Shown here in pieces: positions 31,694 to 41,668 of a stretch of DNA of 64,000 nucleotides (position 1 is the stretch's first letter; each line of letters begins with the position of its first letter). The stretch is from Brucella cytisi (GTDB taxonomy: Bacteria > Pseudomonadota > Alphaproteobacteria > Rhizobiales > Rhizobiaceae), in the NCBI GenBank assembly GCA_012103075.1, contig JAAVLQ010000002.1, positions 947,001 through 1,011,000 on the forward strand, in the 5' to 3' direction. The notes under the pieces were generated by a model, which made no database searches, had not been told where the DNA came from, and saw nothing but the letters and a program-made list of their open reading frames with translations. A program made the translations under genes and the position numbers.

Positions 31694-33028
31694 TCATCCT
31701 TCAAGCAAAATTGCCGATAGCCGTTCGGCCTGAACACGAATGTCCGGTACGGCAGTAACCTCCCAGAACGCGCCTTTCGTAACAGGTCCGATAGCAAAAA
31801 CGGACCGGATGGCTCTCCTCGCTTATTCAGAATCTGCAGATCCCGTGTGACGTCAAAACCGAGATCGAGTGGATCCGGTCGGGCCAAGCCATGTTCCATA
31901 AGACCGATCAGTGCCACATTGCGGGTTGTCGAAAAACGTGGATTGCCGCCACGACAATCAATAACCGTCGATACCTGCAGTTTTTCGACATGCTCACTAC
32001 GCCGAGGGCGATAACGGACTTCAATCTCGTCGCCTTGGTCGCGCACCGAAACCAGATGGCCTGCTGCGACTTTAAGCTGGCCGCTGTTAACGGCAGCTTC
32101 AATACGCTCTGCGACAGCCGGTGCCATGCGATGCCGGTGCACATCCCACCAAGGACGCAGATGACGGAGGAAGCTGCGGCGTTGCGACGTCGGCAGGCTC
32201 GCCCAGATGTGTTGTGTATGCGGACGCAGACCATCCATCACGCCACGCCAGCAGGAACCGGTTTTTCCGCTTCCGCCATCATGACACGCACGCGCTGCAT
32301 AAGTTTGGAAAGGCCCAGCGATACCGGGAGGTCGTCGGCCTCGACCGGGAAAGCTTGCGCAGGGGCATGAACCACAGGAAGAAGCCCACGGCGCGAGATC
32401 GCATAGATTTCCGCACGATGCCCGTTGTCGAGCAGCGACAGGACGCTATCGACCATCGACAGACCTGTGCCGAATATCGCCACCAGCGCATCTGTCGGCA
32501 CATCGAAATAACCATTGCTCGACCAGTATTCCGTAACGTGATTGCCGGATTTCGCGATGGCGGCTTCGTTGCCCGTGCTCACAATCACCGCATCGGCAGT
32601 GAACGTGTCTCCTGTCTCAGCGATAACGGCTGGTCTGCCGTCCTTCAGCGCGACATCGACGACGCCGGTCTTTTCAACCTTCAAACGTGTATCAACGTCG
32701 GAAAGATAAGGCGCGATAAGATGCTTCAGATAGGGGCGGTAGAGTTTGCGTGGTGCAAAACTGTGCGGCTCCCACAAATGGCCGGGAGCGGCAATGTCGC
32801 TCGACTGCAACCAGTTCAGGAAATGATCCGGCTGATCGGGATATACGCTCATATTGCTGGCGCGGACATTGAGAAGATGGCTCGGGTTTTCCGTCGCGTA
32901 TGCGATGCCTGCCCCTAATTGACCTGAACGCTCGAAAATCCGCACAGTCGAATCTGGTGAGCGCCGAAGCAATTGTGCAGCCGGATGATGCCGCTTGCGC
33001 CCGCTCCGATGATAATGAATGACTTCAA
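31694..33028 (-). CDS. FAD/NAD(P)-binding protein of the YdhS/NAD_binding_9 type (about three frameshifts)
   Basis: Flavoprotein with the N-terminal nucleotide fold KSFIIIGAGASGI (start TTG 33026-33028, AGGT upstream), continuing LLRRSPDSTVRIFERSGQLGAGIAYATENPSHLLNVRASNMS, a pattern typical of this family, and a second GxGxS motif FGTGLSMVDSVLSLLD. The final part reads TKGAFWEVTAVPDIRVQAERLSAILLEG and stops at 31694. Breaks lie near 32980, 32245 and 31785. Joined length is about 445. Function in the family is not established. It may oxidise a small metabolite or act as a hydroxylase. It stands alone. Confidence 0.75.
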
Positions 33029-33384
33029 ACTATCGTGACCTCGTCCCTTTTCACGACAACGACAAGAAAAGCGCGTCGTCAAACTGTCGTTTTAAATCCC
33101 ACTGTTTTAGTTAGATTCCAATAAACAATCGCCCTTGTAAACCCCATAAAGCTGGGAAGGTTGCCCTGTTCAGACGCCTGCAGGCGCGGACAGCGCATGG
33201 ACGCAACGATCAAAACGTAAACAGTAAAACCCGGCTAACAACGGATCGTTGACAGTGTGTTTCAGAAACACGGGCTGGCTTCGACAGCCAAAATAACAAT
33301 ATTTCCCTCAACATCATTCATGAGGTTGTCTTGAAAATCCCAAGCCAGACAGCCTGTTGGACCGCTGAAACACAGGACAGAATA
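33029..33384. promoter_or_regulatory. Divergent intergenic region
   Basis: 356 bases between the flavoprotein (minus) and nitroreductase (plus) starts. No gene seen. It should hold both promoters, but I cannot name a site. Confidence 0.4.
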
Positions 33385-33984
33385 ATGAACAATTCCCTGC
33401 TGAATTCCATCAAGAAGCGCCGCACACAGTACGCTCTGGGCAAGTCCCTTCCGCTGTCGAATGAAGACACCGCCGAGCTGATCCGTGAAGCGGTCAAGCA
33501 CACGCCGTCTTCGTTTAATTCGCAGAGCTCGCGCGCTGTGATCCTGTTTGACGCCGAGAGCGACAGGCTGTGGAACATCGTGAAGGAAACACTTCGCCAG
33601 ATCGTTCCTGCCGACGCTTTCGCCCAGACCGAAGCCAAAATCGACAGCTTCTCCGCCGGTGCAGGCACGGTTCTGTTCTATGAAGACCAGAACGTCGTTA
33701 AGGGTCTTCAGGAAAACTTCCCGCTTTACGCTGACAACTTCCCGGTCTGGTCCGAACAGTCGGGCGGTATGGCGCAACATTCGGTCTGGACCGCGCTCGC
33801 CAACGCCGGCATTGGTGCCAGTCTTCAGCACTACAACCCGCTGATCGACCACGAAGTCGCCAAGGCTTGGGACGTTCCGGCTTCGTGGAAGCTCCGCGCA
33901 CAGATGCCGTTCGGCTCGAACGAACAGCCTTTTGCTGAAAAGGCTTTCATGGACGATGGCGACCGCTTCAAAGTGTTCTTCTAA
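33385..33984 (+). CDS. Nitroreductase family protein (Frm2/YdgI-like)
   Basis: FMN-dependent oxidoreductase, intact at 199 residues, starting MNNSLLNSIKKRRTQYALGK. Features fit the Frm2/HBN1-like nitroreductases: an N-terminal basic RR for FMN phosphate (SIKKRRTQYAL), HTPSSFNSQSSRAVILF for flavin binding, and GIGASLQHYNPLIDHEVAKAW near the C-terminus. AGGAC lies upstream of the ATG. A terminator follows within 25 bases, so it is a single-gene unit. The natural substrate is unknown. Members reduce nitro compounds or act in oxidative and lipid stress. Confidence 0.88.
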   Translation: MNNSLLNSIKKRRTQYALGKSLPLSNEDTAELIREAVKHTPSSFNSQSSRAVILFDAESDRLWNIVKETLRQIVPADAFAQTEAKIDSFSAGAGTVLFYEDQNVVKGLQENFPLYADNFPVWSEQSGGMAQHSVWTALANAGIGASLQHYNPLIDHEVAKAWDVPASWKLRAQMPFGSNEQPFAEKAFMDDGDRFKVFF

Positions 33985-34008
33985 TCGCCTGATTGTACTG
34001 TATGAATT

Positions 34009-34034
34009 GAGCCGGGGAATTTCCTCCGGCTTTT
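34009..34034 (+). terminator. Terminator after the nitroreductase gene
   Basis: GAGCCGG-GGAA/TTCC-TCCGGCTTTT hairpin followed by TTTT, 25 bases past the stop. Confidence 0.8.
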
Positions 34035-34207
34035 GCATTTCCGCGGAAAAATATTTCATCAGACCGTTGTCGCCTCCCCAAAAGCTGGCTGTAATGGAGA
34101 CGCTTTGAAGAGAGTCGCGAACAAAGCGACAGGCTCTTGAAGCTTCATCAATGCAGGGCTGCGATTGCGTAACATATGCGTATTGCACAGCCCGGAGGGG
34201 AAGTTGC

Positions 34208-35901
34208 ATGACGACTGTAATACTGTCACTCATTCAGAATAACTCGAAGGCTGACCATACAAGACATGGCCTTGCACGAAAGCTGCTGCGCGCATCGATT
34301 CCAGCCGCACTGGCTTTCACGCTCGTTCTATCGGCATCACCCAAGGCAGTGGAAGCAGCTACACCGACTGACACGCTCGTCATTGCTATGAGCATAGATG
34401 ACGTCATTTCGCTCGACCCGGCGGAAATCTTCGAGATCACGACGTCTGAAGTGCTGACCAGCACTTATGAACGCCTCGTCACGACCGACACCAAGGATCC
34501 GACGAAGATCATCCCCAGATTGCTGAAAGTTGGGCCTTTTCCGATGACGGTAAGTCGATCACGTTCAAGATCCGCAAGGACCTAAAATTCGCCTCCGGCA
34601 ACCCGCTGACAGCACACGACGCCGCCTATTCGCTGCAGCGCGCGATCAAGCTCGACAAGAGCCCGGCCTTCATTCTCAGCCAGTTCGGTCTCACTCGCGA
34701 TAATGCCGATCAGAATATTGTCGCCACCGACGACGAAAACGCTTGTGTTCACGACCGACAAGGCGTTTGCGCCAAGCTTCGTCCTGAACTGTCTGACATC
34801 CAGCGTTGCGTCGATTGTCGACAGTAAGTTGGTCAAGGAGCATGAGCAGAAGGCAGAGAAGACCAAGGATTTTCCTTACGAAACCGATTTCGGTTATGAA
34901 TGGCTGAAGACCAATTACGCCGGTTCCGGTCCTTTCGCATTGAAGCAATGGCGCGCAAATGAAGTCCTGCTTCTGGAGCGCAACGAAAATTATAGCGATG
35001 CAAAACCGGCAATGAAGCGCGTCATCTATCGCCATGTGAAAGAAGGCGTTTCGCAGCGCCTGCTCCTGCAGGCGGGCGACATCGACATTGCACGCAATCT
35101 GGAACCCGCGATATCGAGGAATTGAGCAAGGATCAGAAGTACCATGTCATCAACGCCCCGAAGGGGCGCGTCTATTATCTGGTCGCCAACCAGAATGTAC
35201 CTGAACTCGCAAAGCCCGAAGTCCGGCAGGCACTGAAATACCCGGTCGATTACGATACGATAGAAGCGAAGCTCATCAAGGGTATCGGTCGCACGCACCA
35301 GTCCTTCCTGCCACTCGGCATGTTCGGTGCTGTCGGCGACAAGCCATTCACCTACGACGTCGATAAAGCCAAGGAATTTCTCGCCAAAGCTGGCCTCAAC
35401 GACGGTTTCAAGGTGACGCTCGATGTACGTAACAGCCAGCCATTCGTCGGCATAGCGGAAAGCATTCAGCAGACGATGGGTAAAGCAGGCGTTCAGGTGG
35501 AAATCCTGCAGGGTGACGGCAAGCTGACCACCACCAAGGTTCGCGCACGCAAGCACCAGTTGGCGCTGGGCATCTGGGGACCAGATTATTGGGATCCGCA
35601 TACCAATGCGGTGACGTTCACCAACAATCCAAACAATGGCGAAGATGTCTCGATGCGCACCAACGCCCGGCAGGCGCATTGGGAAATTCCGGAACTGACG
35701 GCGGAAACGATGGCTGCTGTTGAAGAGCGCGATACAGCCAAACGTGAGACGATGTATCATGATCTTCAAAAGAAGTTTCAGGAAACAAGCCCGTTCGCAA
35801 TCATCTATCAGCAGATTGAAACGGCTGTGACGGGTCCGAATGTGCACGATTTCAACATGGTGGCCGATGCCAACTATGTTCAGACCGTAACGAAGGACTG
35901 A
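34208..35901 (+). CDS. Peptide/opine-type ABC transporter substrate-binding protein (about three frameshifts)
   Basis: SBP family 5 (DppA/OppA-like) periplasmic protein. The ATG at 34208 has GGAGGGG in front. A long N-terminal segment leads to a signal sequence (LLRASIPAALAFTLVLSASPKAVEA), then DTLVIAMSIDDVISLDPAEIFEITTSEV, the standard family start. Later parts include KDLKFASGNPLTAHDAAYSLQRAIK and the C-terminal GIWGPDYWDPHTNAVTF. Breaks lie near 34530, 34725 and 35118. Joined length is about 560. No permease or ATPase genes follow, and a strong terminator closes the gene, so it works with a transporter encoded elsewhere or is an orphan. Confidence 0.85.
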
Positions 35902-35910
35902 TGCGATACG

Positions 35911-35940
35911 AAAAGGCCGGGCAAAGTGCCCGGCCTTTTT
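35911..35940. terminator. Bidirectional terminator
   Basis: AAAAGGCCGGGC (35911-35922) pairs with GCCCGGCCTTTTT, loop AAAGT. It ends the plus-strand binding-protein gene, and its last bases touch the stop of the minus-strand Anbu gene. Confidence 0.9.
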
Positions 35941-36676
35941 ACTCGTCGTCGAAACTGAACGGCGGCAATTTTTCCAACGCGGATTTTAGCGCTTCCGACC
36001 AGCTTTCCGATACGGTCTGATAATAAGGATCGGTGGCCTCGAACCGTCTGCGAGCGCCAGTTTCAAAACTGTACGCTTCATAAATCTCCATGTCGAGCGG
36101 AAGCCCAACTGAAAGGTTGGCTTTCAGTGTGGAATCGAACGAAACCAGCAGCAGCTTCACCGCTTCCTCGAAACTCATCTGCTTCTGATAAGCGCGCACG
36201 AGGATCGGTTTTCCATATTTGTTCTCGCCAATCTGGAAAAAAGGCGTATCGGCCGAGCTCTCGATAAAATTGCCTTCGGGATAGATATAGAAAAGGCGCG
36301 ATTGCCCGCCCTTGATCTGTCCGCCGAGAATGAACGATGCGCCGAAAGCATCGGCATTCTGTCCACCGGTAGCGGAGTTCTGGATCACTTCCTTGACGGT
36401 GTCACCGACAAGACGCGCAACCTGAAACATGGAAGGCGCGTCGAAAACCGAGGGGTGCCTGTCTGCCGGAGCTTTCATCCGTTCTTCCAGAAGACTTGCA
36501 ACGGCTTGCGTTGTCGCGAGGTTTCCCGCCGAGAGCAGAACAATCACGCGCTCGCCGGGCTCTGACCAGCTTCGCATTTTTGAGAAGACAGAAATATTGT
36601 CGAGCCCGGCATTCGTCCGTGTATCGGACATGAACACAAGGCCACGATCGATTTTCATTCCAACACAATAGGTCAT
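35939..36676 (-). CDS. Anbu, bacterial proteasome-like peptidase
   Basis: Ntn-hydrolase of the ancestral beta-subunit (Anbu) family, the bacterial relative of the 20S proteasome and HslV. It starts MTYCVGMKIDRGLVFMSDTRTNAG. Removal of Met1 leaves Thr as the N-terminal nucleophile. D18 and K33 match the proteasome catalytic Asp17 and Lys33 pattern. I chose the ATG at 36674-36676 over a TTG two codons upstream because only this start exposes Thr. Length is 245, usual for Anbu. The conserved LLSAGNLATTQAV follows. It is the last gene of a four-gene operon with transglutaminase, alpha-E and ATP-grasp genes, the classic Anbu neighbourhood. Substrates are not known for the family. Confidence 0.93.
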   Translation of the reverse strand: MTYCVGMKIDRGLVFMSDTRTNAGLDNISVFSKMRSWSEPGERVIVLLSAGNLATTQAVASLLEERMKAPADRHPSVFDAPSMFQVARLVGDTVKEVIQNSATGGQNADAFGASFILGGQIKGGQSRLFYIYPEGNFIESSADTPFFQIGENKYGKPILVRAYQKQMSFEEAVKLLLVSFDSTLKANLSVGLPLDMEIYEAYSFETGARRRFEATDPYYQTVSESWSEALKSALEKLPPFSFDDE

Positions 36677-36713
36677 AAGCAATATCCGGCAGGCAACTCG
36701 CTATCCAGAAAGA

Positions 36714-37511
36714 TCACTGCCCTACATTGATGTGAACCGCAAGGCTTTCCACCGTGCCGCCCAGACGAACGCCGGAAATCGGGGCCGCATCACGATAGTC
36801 GAGGCCGGTTGCAATCCGCACGTAACGGTCATTCGGACAAATATTGTTGGCGGCATCGAACCCCACCCATCCCAGACCATCGATATGGGCTTCAGCCCAT
36901 GCGTGACTTGCGGTTTGTTCTTCCACACCTTCCATCATTAGATATCCCGATACGTATCGCGCCGGAATACCGATCAATCGGGCTGTGGAAAGGAAAACAT
37001 GCGTGTGATCCCGGCAAACGCCCTTCCCACTTTCCAGCGCGCTTTCAGCATCCGTTGAAACGCTCGTCGTCCCCGGCATATAGGCGACCGCCTTGTGGAT
37101 GGTGTTCATCAGATCGTGCATCAGGGCAAGCCGTTCCTGCCCGGTCGTGAGATCAGCTGCCAGCGCCTTGATGCGTTCGCCCGGCGCAGTCAACGGCGTC
37201 TCGCGCTCGAAGAGCCAGAGCGGCGCATAACCATAGACTGGTCCAAGCACTCCGGCCCGGTCTTCCATCTCGACGCTGCCGCTGGCGGTTATGACAATTT
37301 CATTGATATTGCGAGAATGCTGGACCAGATCGGTCTTGTTGCCGAAGCCGTCGACATAGGAAACCTCCGGCTCACCGCCTTCGATTTTCAACTCCCAGTG
37401 CTTGACCATCTGGCCCGGCACTGTTGGCGGACGCAACCGCAACCTTTGCACCGCATAAGGAACCGGATGCTCATAGCGATAATGCGAAACGTGCCGGATG
37501 TTGAGCAGCAA
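36714..37511 (-). CDS. Transglutaminase-like cysteine peptidase of the Anbu operon
   Basis: 265 residues, cytoplasmic (no signal peptide). An N-terminal beta domain (MLLNIRHVSHYRYEHPVPYAVQRLRLRP) precedes the transglutaminase core with the catalytic triad C166 (GKGVCRDHTHVF), H203 (ASHAWAEA) and D219 (GFDAANN). TTG start with GAGG about ten bases upstream, only nine bases after the alpha-E stop. Such enzymes may cleave or re-form isopeptide or peptide bonds. In this operon it is predicted to process a peptide product of the ATP-grasp enzyme. The actual reaction has not been shown. Confidence 0.9.
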   Translation of the reverse strand: MLLNIRHVSHYRYEHPVPYAVQRLRLRPPTVPGQMVKHWELKIEGGEPEVSYVDGFGNKTDLVQHSRNINEIVITASGSVEMEDRAGVLGPVYGYAPLWLFERETPLTAPGERIKALAADLTTGQERLALMHDLMNTIHKAVAYMPGTTSVSTDAESALESGKGVCRDHTHVFLSTARLIGIPARYVSGYLMMEGVEEQTASHAWAEAHIDGLGWVGFDAANNICPNDRYVRIATGLDYRDAAPISGVRLGGTVESLAVHINVGQ

Positions 37512-37520
37512 GCGAAGACC

Positions 37521-38461
37521 TCAATAGAAATTATAGGTTTCAGCAATCTCGTTGCCGAGCCGGTTATTGCGAGTGATAAATTCGGTCAGAAACTCATGCA
37601 AGCCCACATCGAAGATCGCGGATATGTCCTGATTTTGCAGGCTTGCATAGATTTTGTCCGCTGTCGCGTGGCAGGCAGCACGATTGCCATAATCTTTCGA
37701 CAGGTACTCCAGATGTTCGGCGATGCTGCGATAGCAGTAATGGAGCGAACGCGGCATACGGCCGTTCAGGATCAGGTAGTCCGCGACCTGCGCCGGACGG
37801 TAATCACCATCATAAACCCAGCGATAGGAGCGATGTGCAGAGACCGACCGCAGGATCGACTCCCATTGGTAATTGTCCAGCGTCGTGCCGACATAGGATA
37901 TCGCGGGCAACAGGACATAATATTTCACATCGAGAATACGAGCCGTATTATCAGCGCGTTCGATGAAAGTACCAAGGCTTGCAAAATCGAAGATTTCGTT
38001 GCGCAGCATCGTGCCATGGAAAGAGCCGCGAATGAGCGCCGTCTCGCGCTTGATCTGGTCGAGAAGCTGCGGAAGATCACTTTCCTTCAACGGCTTGCAC
38101 AGCGACTTTTCAGTGACATCCATGCTTCGTTGACGCTTTCCCACGCCTCGCGTGTCAGCGCCGTGCGCACCATGCGGGCATTGGAACGCGCGGTTTCAAT
38201 GCAGGTCATCACGCTTGATGGATTGTCTGCATCGCGCAGCAGGAAGTCCGCAACATTGGCAGCATTATAGACGTCGTATTTTGCAGAGAAGCCCTGACTT
38301 GCACCCGCTGAAACCGCGACCGAAGACCACTCCTCCGGTGCGTCAGACGTTTTCGTCAGCGCCATGCGAAGCCCCGCATCGACGAGACGTGCCATGTTTT
38401 CGGCACGCTCTATGTAGCGGAACATCCAGTAAAGTCCGTTTGCCGTACGGCCAAGAAGCAT
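37521..38461 (-). CDS. Alpha-E domain protein (DUF403, one frameshift)
   Basis: All-helical protein of unknown function that is nearly always coupled to the permuted ATP-grasp. It starts MLLGRTANGLYWMFRYIERAENMARLVDAGLR, the family signature, and has LGTFIERADNTARILDVKYYVLLP in the second half. A break near 38105 joins EAWESVNEAWM to TEKSLCKPLKESDLPQLLDQI. Joined length is about 313, normal. It lies about 60 bases after the ATP-grasp gene. Confidence 0.9.
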
Positions 38462-38520
38462 AAATCATTCCCCTTTTCGCGCCCTGATCTTGTCGTCAGT
38501 TGCAGCACGTTAATGCAGTT

Positions 38521-39928
38521 TCAGTCGTCGAGTACCCACGTATCCTTGGTTCCGCCGCCCCGGCTGGAATTCACGACAAGCGATCCCTCCTTCAATGCCA
38601 CACGGGTGAGCCCGCCGGTGTGATGCGGATGCGATCCGAAACCAGAACAAATGGGCGCAGATCGACATGACGTGGCGCCAGCCCGCTCTCGGTAAAGATG
38701 GGCGTCGTTGAAAGCGCAAGCGTGGGCTGCGCGATATAGTTGCGCGGCCTTGCCTTCAGTTTCTCTGAAAAGCATCGCGTTCGGCCTTTGTCGAAGCGGG
38801 ACCTACCAGCATTCCATAACCACCGGAGCCGTGCACTTCCTGACGACAAGCTCGACAAGATTGTCGAGCACATAAGCAAGGCTATCTGGTTCGGAACAAC
38901 GCCGTCGGAACGTTTTCGAGAATGGCCTTGCGACCCGTATAGAACTCCACGATCTCCGGCATGTAGGAATAGATCGCCTTGTCGTCGGCGATGCCGGTTC
39001 CGGGCGCATTAGCAATCGTGATATTCCCTGCCCGGTAGACATCCATAATGCCTGCAACGCCGAGCGTCGAATCCGGCCTGAATGTCAGCGGGTCGAGAAA
39101 CGCGTCGTCCACGCGCCGGTAGAGCACATCGATGGCGCGATAACCTTGTGTTGTTCGCATCGCGACGCGTCCGTCAACGACGCGCAGATCGCTTCCCTCG
39201 ACCAGTTCGACGCCCATCTGGTCGGCAAGGAATGCGTGTTCAAAATAGGCTGAATTGTAAATGCCGGGTGTCAGCACCGCGACGGTCGGCACATCCTGCG
39301 TGCCGGGAGGTGCAACGCTTGCCAGCGACTGGCGCAGCAATTGCGGATAATTCTCAACCGGGCGAACCTTGACGTTCTGAAACAGCTCGGGAAAGAGCTG
39401 CATCATCGTCTCACGATTTTCCAGCATATAGGAAACGCCGGATGGCGTGCGGGCATTGTCCTCCAGCACATAGAACTGGTTCTCGGCGGTGCGCGCGATA
39501 TCGACGCCGATAATATGGGTGTAGACATTGCCCGGAGGGCGGAAGCCGATCATCTCGGGCAAGAAGGCTTCATTCTTGGAAATCAGGTCTTTCGGAATGC
39601 GCCCTGCCCGGACAATCTCCTGACGGTGATAAATGTCATCGAGGAAGGCGTTAAGCGCCATCACACGCTGTTCGATGCCCTGCGACAGACGCCGCCATTC
39701 CTGACCTGAAATGATACGCGGGATGATATCAAAGGGAATGAGGCGCTCGCCCGCTTCCTGATCGCCGTAGACAGCAAAGGTGATGCCCGTCTTGCGGAAA
39801 ACGCTTTCGGCGTCATCGCTTTTCTGCAGAAGTTTGTGCGGGTCCTGCTGGTCGAGCCACTGCTTGAGAAATTCATATGGTTGGCGGACATTCCCGCCAT
39901 AGTTGAGCATTTCGTCAAATGGCTTCAC
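38521..39928 (-). CDS. Circularly permuted ATP-grasp enzyme of the Anbu operon (several frameshifts)
   Basis: Predicted ligase that forms an amide or peptide bond at the cost of ATP. It starts [25 protein letters not shown], with [19 protein letters not shown] (about residues 155-173), [18 protein letters not shown] and [12 protein letters not shown] typical of the CP_ATPgrasp family. The last fifth is broken several times (38590-38920). Its pieces read [62 protein letters not shown] and end TKDTWVLDD at 38521. Joined length is about 470, normal. It is the first gene of the operon, with the promoter in the 160 bases before it. Confidence 0.9.
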
Positions 39929-40088
39929 CTAATTCCCCTTCTTTTTTTTCCCTATTATTCAGTCCTGACTCAGGGAAAAGCAAGCATGGAAATTATGCAA
40001 AAGCGCAAAGCTGGGTTGCGCAATTTCGTCACGACATGACCCCCGAGGTGCGATCTACTACGCCCGCAAACACAGCTCTGGCGAAAAT

Positions 40089-40612
40089 TCAGCCCGGTCG
40101 ATGGGCTTTCACTACTGCCGGATCGGTGTCGATACGCCCGGATTCGATGAGGTCGAGACAATAAGGCACTGCCGGAAAAATCGCCTGCAAGGTCATGGCA
40201 ATTGAAGCTGGTTTACCGGGAAGATTGAGGATGAAGCTCTTGCCGCGACTGCCTGCCGTTTGGCGGGATAGAATGGCGGTCGGGGTTTGTTCCGGGCTGA
40301 CGCGGCGCATCAGTTCGCCGAAACCGGGCAGCTCCTTATGCAGAACGGCCTGCATGGCTTCCGGTGTTTCATCGCGCGGGCTTGGTCCCGTGCCACCCGT
40401 GGTCAGGATAAGATCACAGGCCTCGTTGTCACAAAGATCGATAAGCGTGTCGCGTACCGATTCCCATGCCATCGGGAATGACACGGCGGATTGTTTCATA
40501 AGGCGTGACGACAGCGCTTTTCAGCCATGCTTCCATGGCAGGGGCCACTCAGGTCTTCGTACTCCCCGCGACTTGCGCGGTCGGAAACAGTCACGAAACC
40601 GATCTTTACCAT
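40089..40612 (-). CDS. mog: MogA/MoaB-type molybdopterin biosynthesis protein (about two frameshifts)
   Basis: Adenylylates molybdopterin before molybdenum insertion. It starts MVKIGFVTVSDRASRGEYEDLSGP, then LILTTGGTGPSPRDETPEAM (the nucleotide/MPT-binding loop) and ends SGRIDTDPAVVKAHRPG. The SDRASRGEYED start is that of MogA and not MoaB. Breaks fall near 40540 and 40465. Joined length is about 175, slightly short of E. coli MogA. It is a single gene between the Anbu operon and an amino-acid transporter. Confidence 0.87.
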
Positions 40613-40708
40613 CACACCCTCACAGTAAGTTTTTTGGCTCTCAGCAAACGTCTGGCGATCTTATAGGCGCTCGTCGGTTTGATGTGAAGGTTTGCATACT
40701 CCCAAATG

Positions 40709-40732
40709 AAAACGCCGCCCGAAGGCGGCGCC
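40709..40732 (-). terminator. Terminator/stem-loop after the amino-acid-binding protein gene
   Basis: CGCCGCC (40713-40719) pairs with GGCGGCG (40724-40730), loop CGAA. On the minus strand it is followed by GTTTTC. It lies 24 bases after the binding-protein stop. Confidence 0.8.
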
Positions 40733-40755
40733 TTGCTTATGATGTCACTCGAAAA

Positions 40756-41607
40756 TTACGGCGTAACGTCGAAGCCGAACCACTTTTCCGACAGACGCTT
40801 GATCGTGCCGTCAGCCTTTGCAGCTTCAATGGCAACGTCGAACATCTTCTTCAGTTCGGTATCGTCCTTGCGCAGACCGACAGCAACGCCACGGCCCAGA
40901 ATGCCACCCTTGAAGAACGGACCGGTCATGACGATGTCTTCGTTGCCCGGCTTCTTGGCCGCATCCGTGAGGTAAGCGAGCGAAGCCACGATCAGATCTA
41001 CACGGCCAGACTTCAGGTCGAGGTCGTGCTGTTCCGTCGTCTTGTACTCACGGATGTCGATGCCATCCTTGAAATACTTGTCGAGCAGCGACAGGCCGAG
41101 CGAAGCGGTCTGGACGCCGACGGTACGGCCTTTGATTTCAGCCGATACTTCGTCGATTGCCTTCTGGGCAGCCGCTTCATCCTTGGCGAGATAAAGGGTT
41201 TCGCCGGTATGCGGCAGCTTGGCGTAAGGGCTGTCCTTCAGCGTCGCAAAGGTCTGCGGCGTCAGGCCATAGGAAATCGAGAAACTGATAGTTTCCTCGC
41301 GCTTCGGCGTAGCAGTAAGGCCAGCCATGATCGCATCGAATTTGCCAGCATTGAGCGCCGGAATGATGCTGTCGAAAGGCTGTGCAACCATCGTGCACTC
41401 AACCTTCATGCGGGCGCAGAGGTCCTTGTAGAGATCGACTTCATAGCCATCCAGCGAGCCATCGGGCTTGGTGAAGTTGTAAGGGCGAAAAGCACCTTCC
41501 GTGGCGATAGTGATCTTTGTCCACTTCTTTTCCTCGGCATGGGCCGAGATGCTCGTCAGAGCGAGAGCGGAAATGAACACGGCTTTGAAAAGTCCGGTGG
41601 TCTTCAT
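40756..41607 (-). CDS. Polar amino-acid ABC transporter substrate-binding protein
   Basis: Family 3 periplasmic binding protein, intact. I start it at MKTTGLFKAVFISALALTSISAHA (ATG 41605-41607, a clear signal peptide cut after AHA). The frame runs further up but overlaps the ATPase gene region without family sequence. The mature part begins with KITIATEGAFRPYNFTKPDGSLDGYEVDLYKDL, the standard start of HisJ/LAO-like proteins. 283 residues. It comes last in its operon (amidohydrolase, two permeases, ATPase, binding protein). Ligand probably a basic or derivatised amino acid. Confidence 0.92.
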   Translation of the reverse strand: MKTTGLFKAVFISALALTSISAHAEEKKWTKITIATEGAFRPYNFTKPDGSLDGYEVDLYKDLCARMKVECTMVAQPFDSIIPALNAGKFDAIMAGLTATPKREETISFSISYGLTPQTFATLKDSPYAKLPHTGETLYLAKDEAAAQKAIDEVSAEIKGRTVGVQTASLGLSLLDKYFKDGIDIREYKTTEQHDLDLKSGRVDLIVASLAYLTDAAKKPGNEDIVMTGPFFKGGILGRGVAVGLRKDDTELKKMFDVAIEAAKADGTIKRLSEKWFGFDVTP

Positions 41608-41668
41608 TGCAGATATCCTGTTGCGGTTATTTCTGTCCGGTTTACGCCGGAACACAGAATTTCGGTAA

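Noticed and set aside
33262..34233. Minus-strand open frame of 323 codons over the nitroreductase gene
   Set aside because: It is antisense to an intact, well-recognised nitroreductase and has no family similarity of its own.
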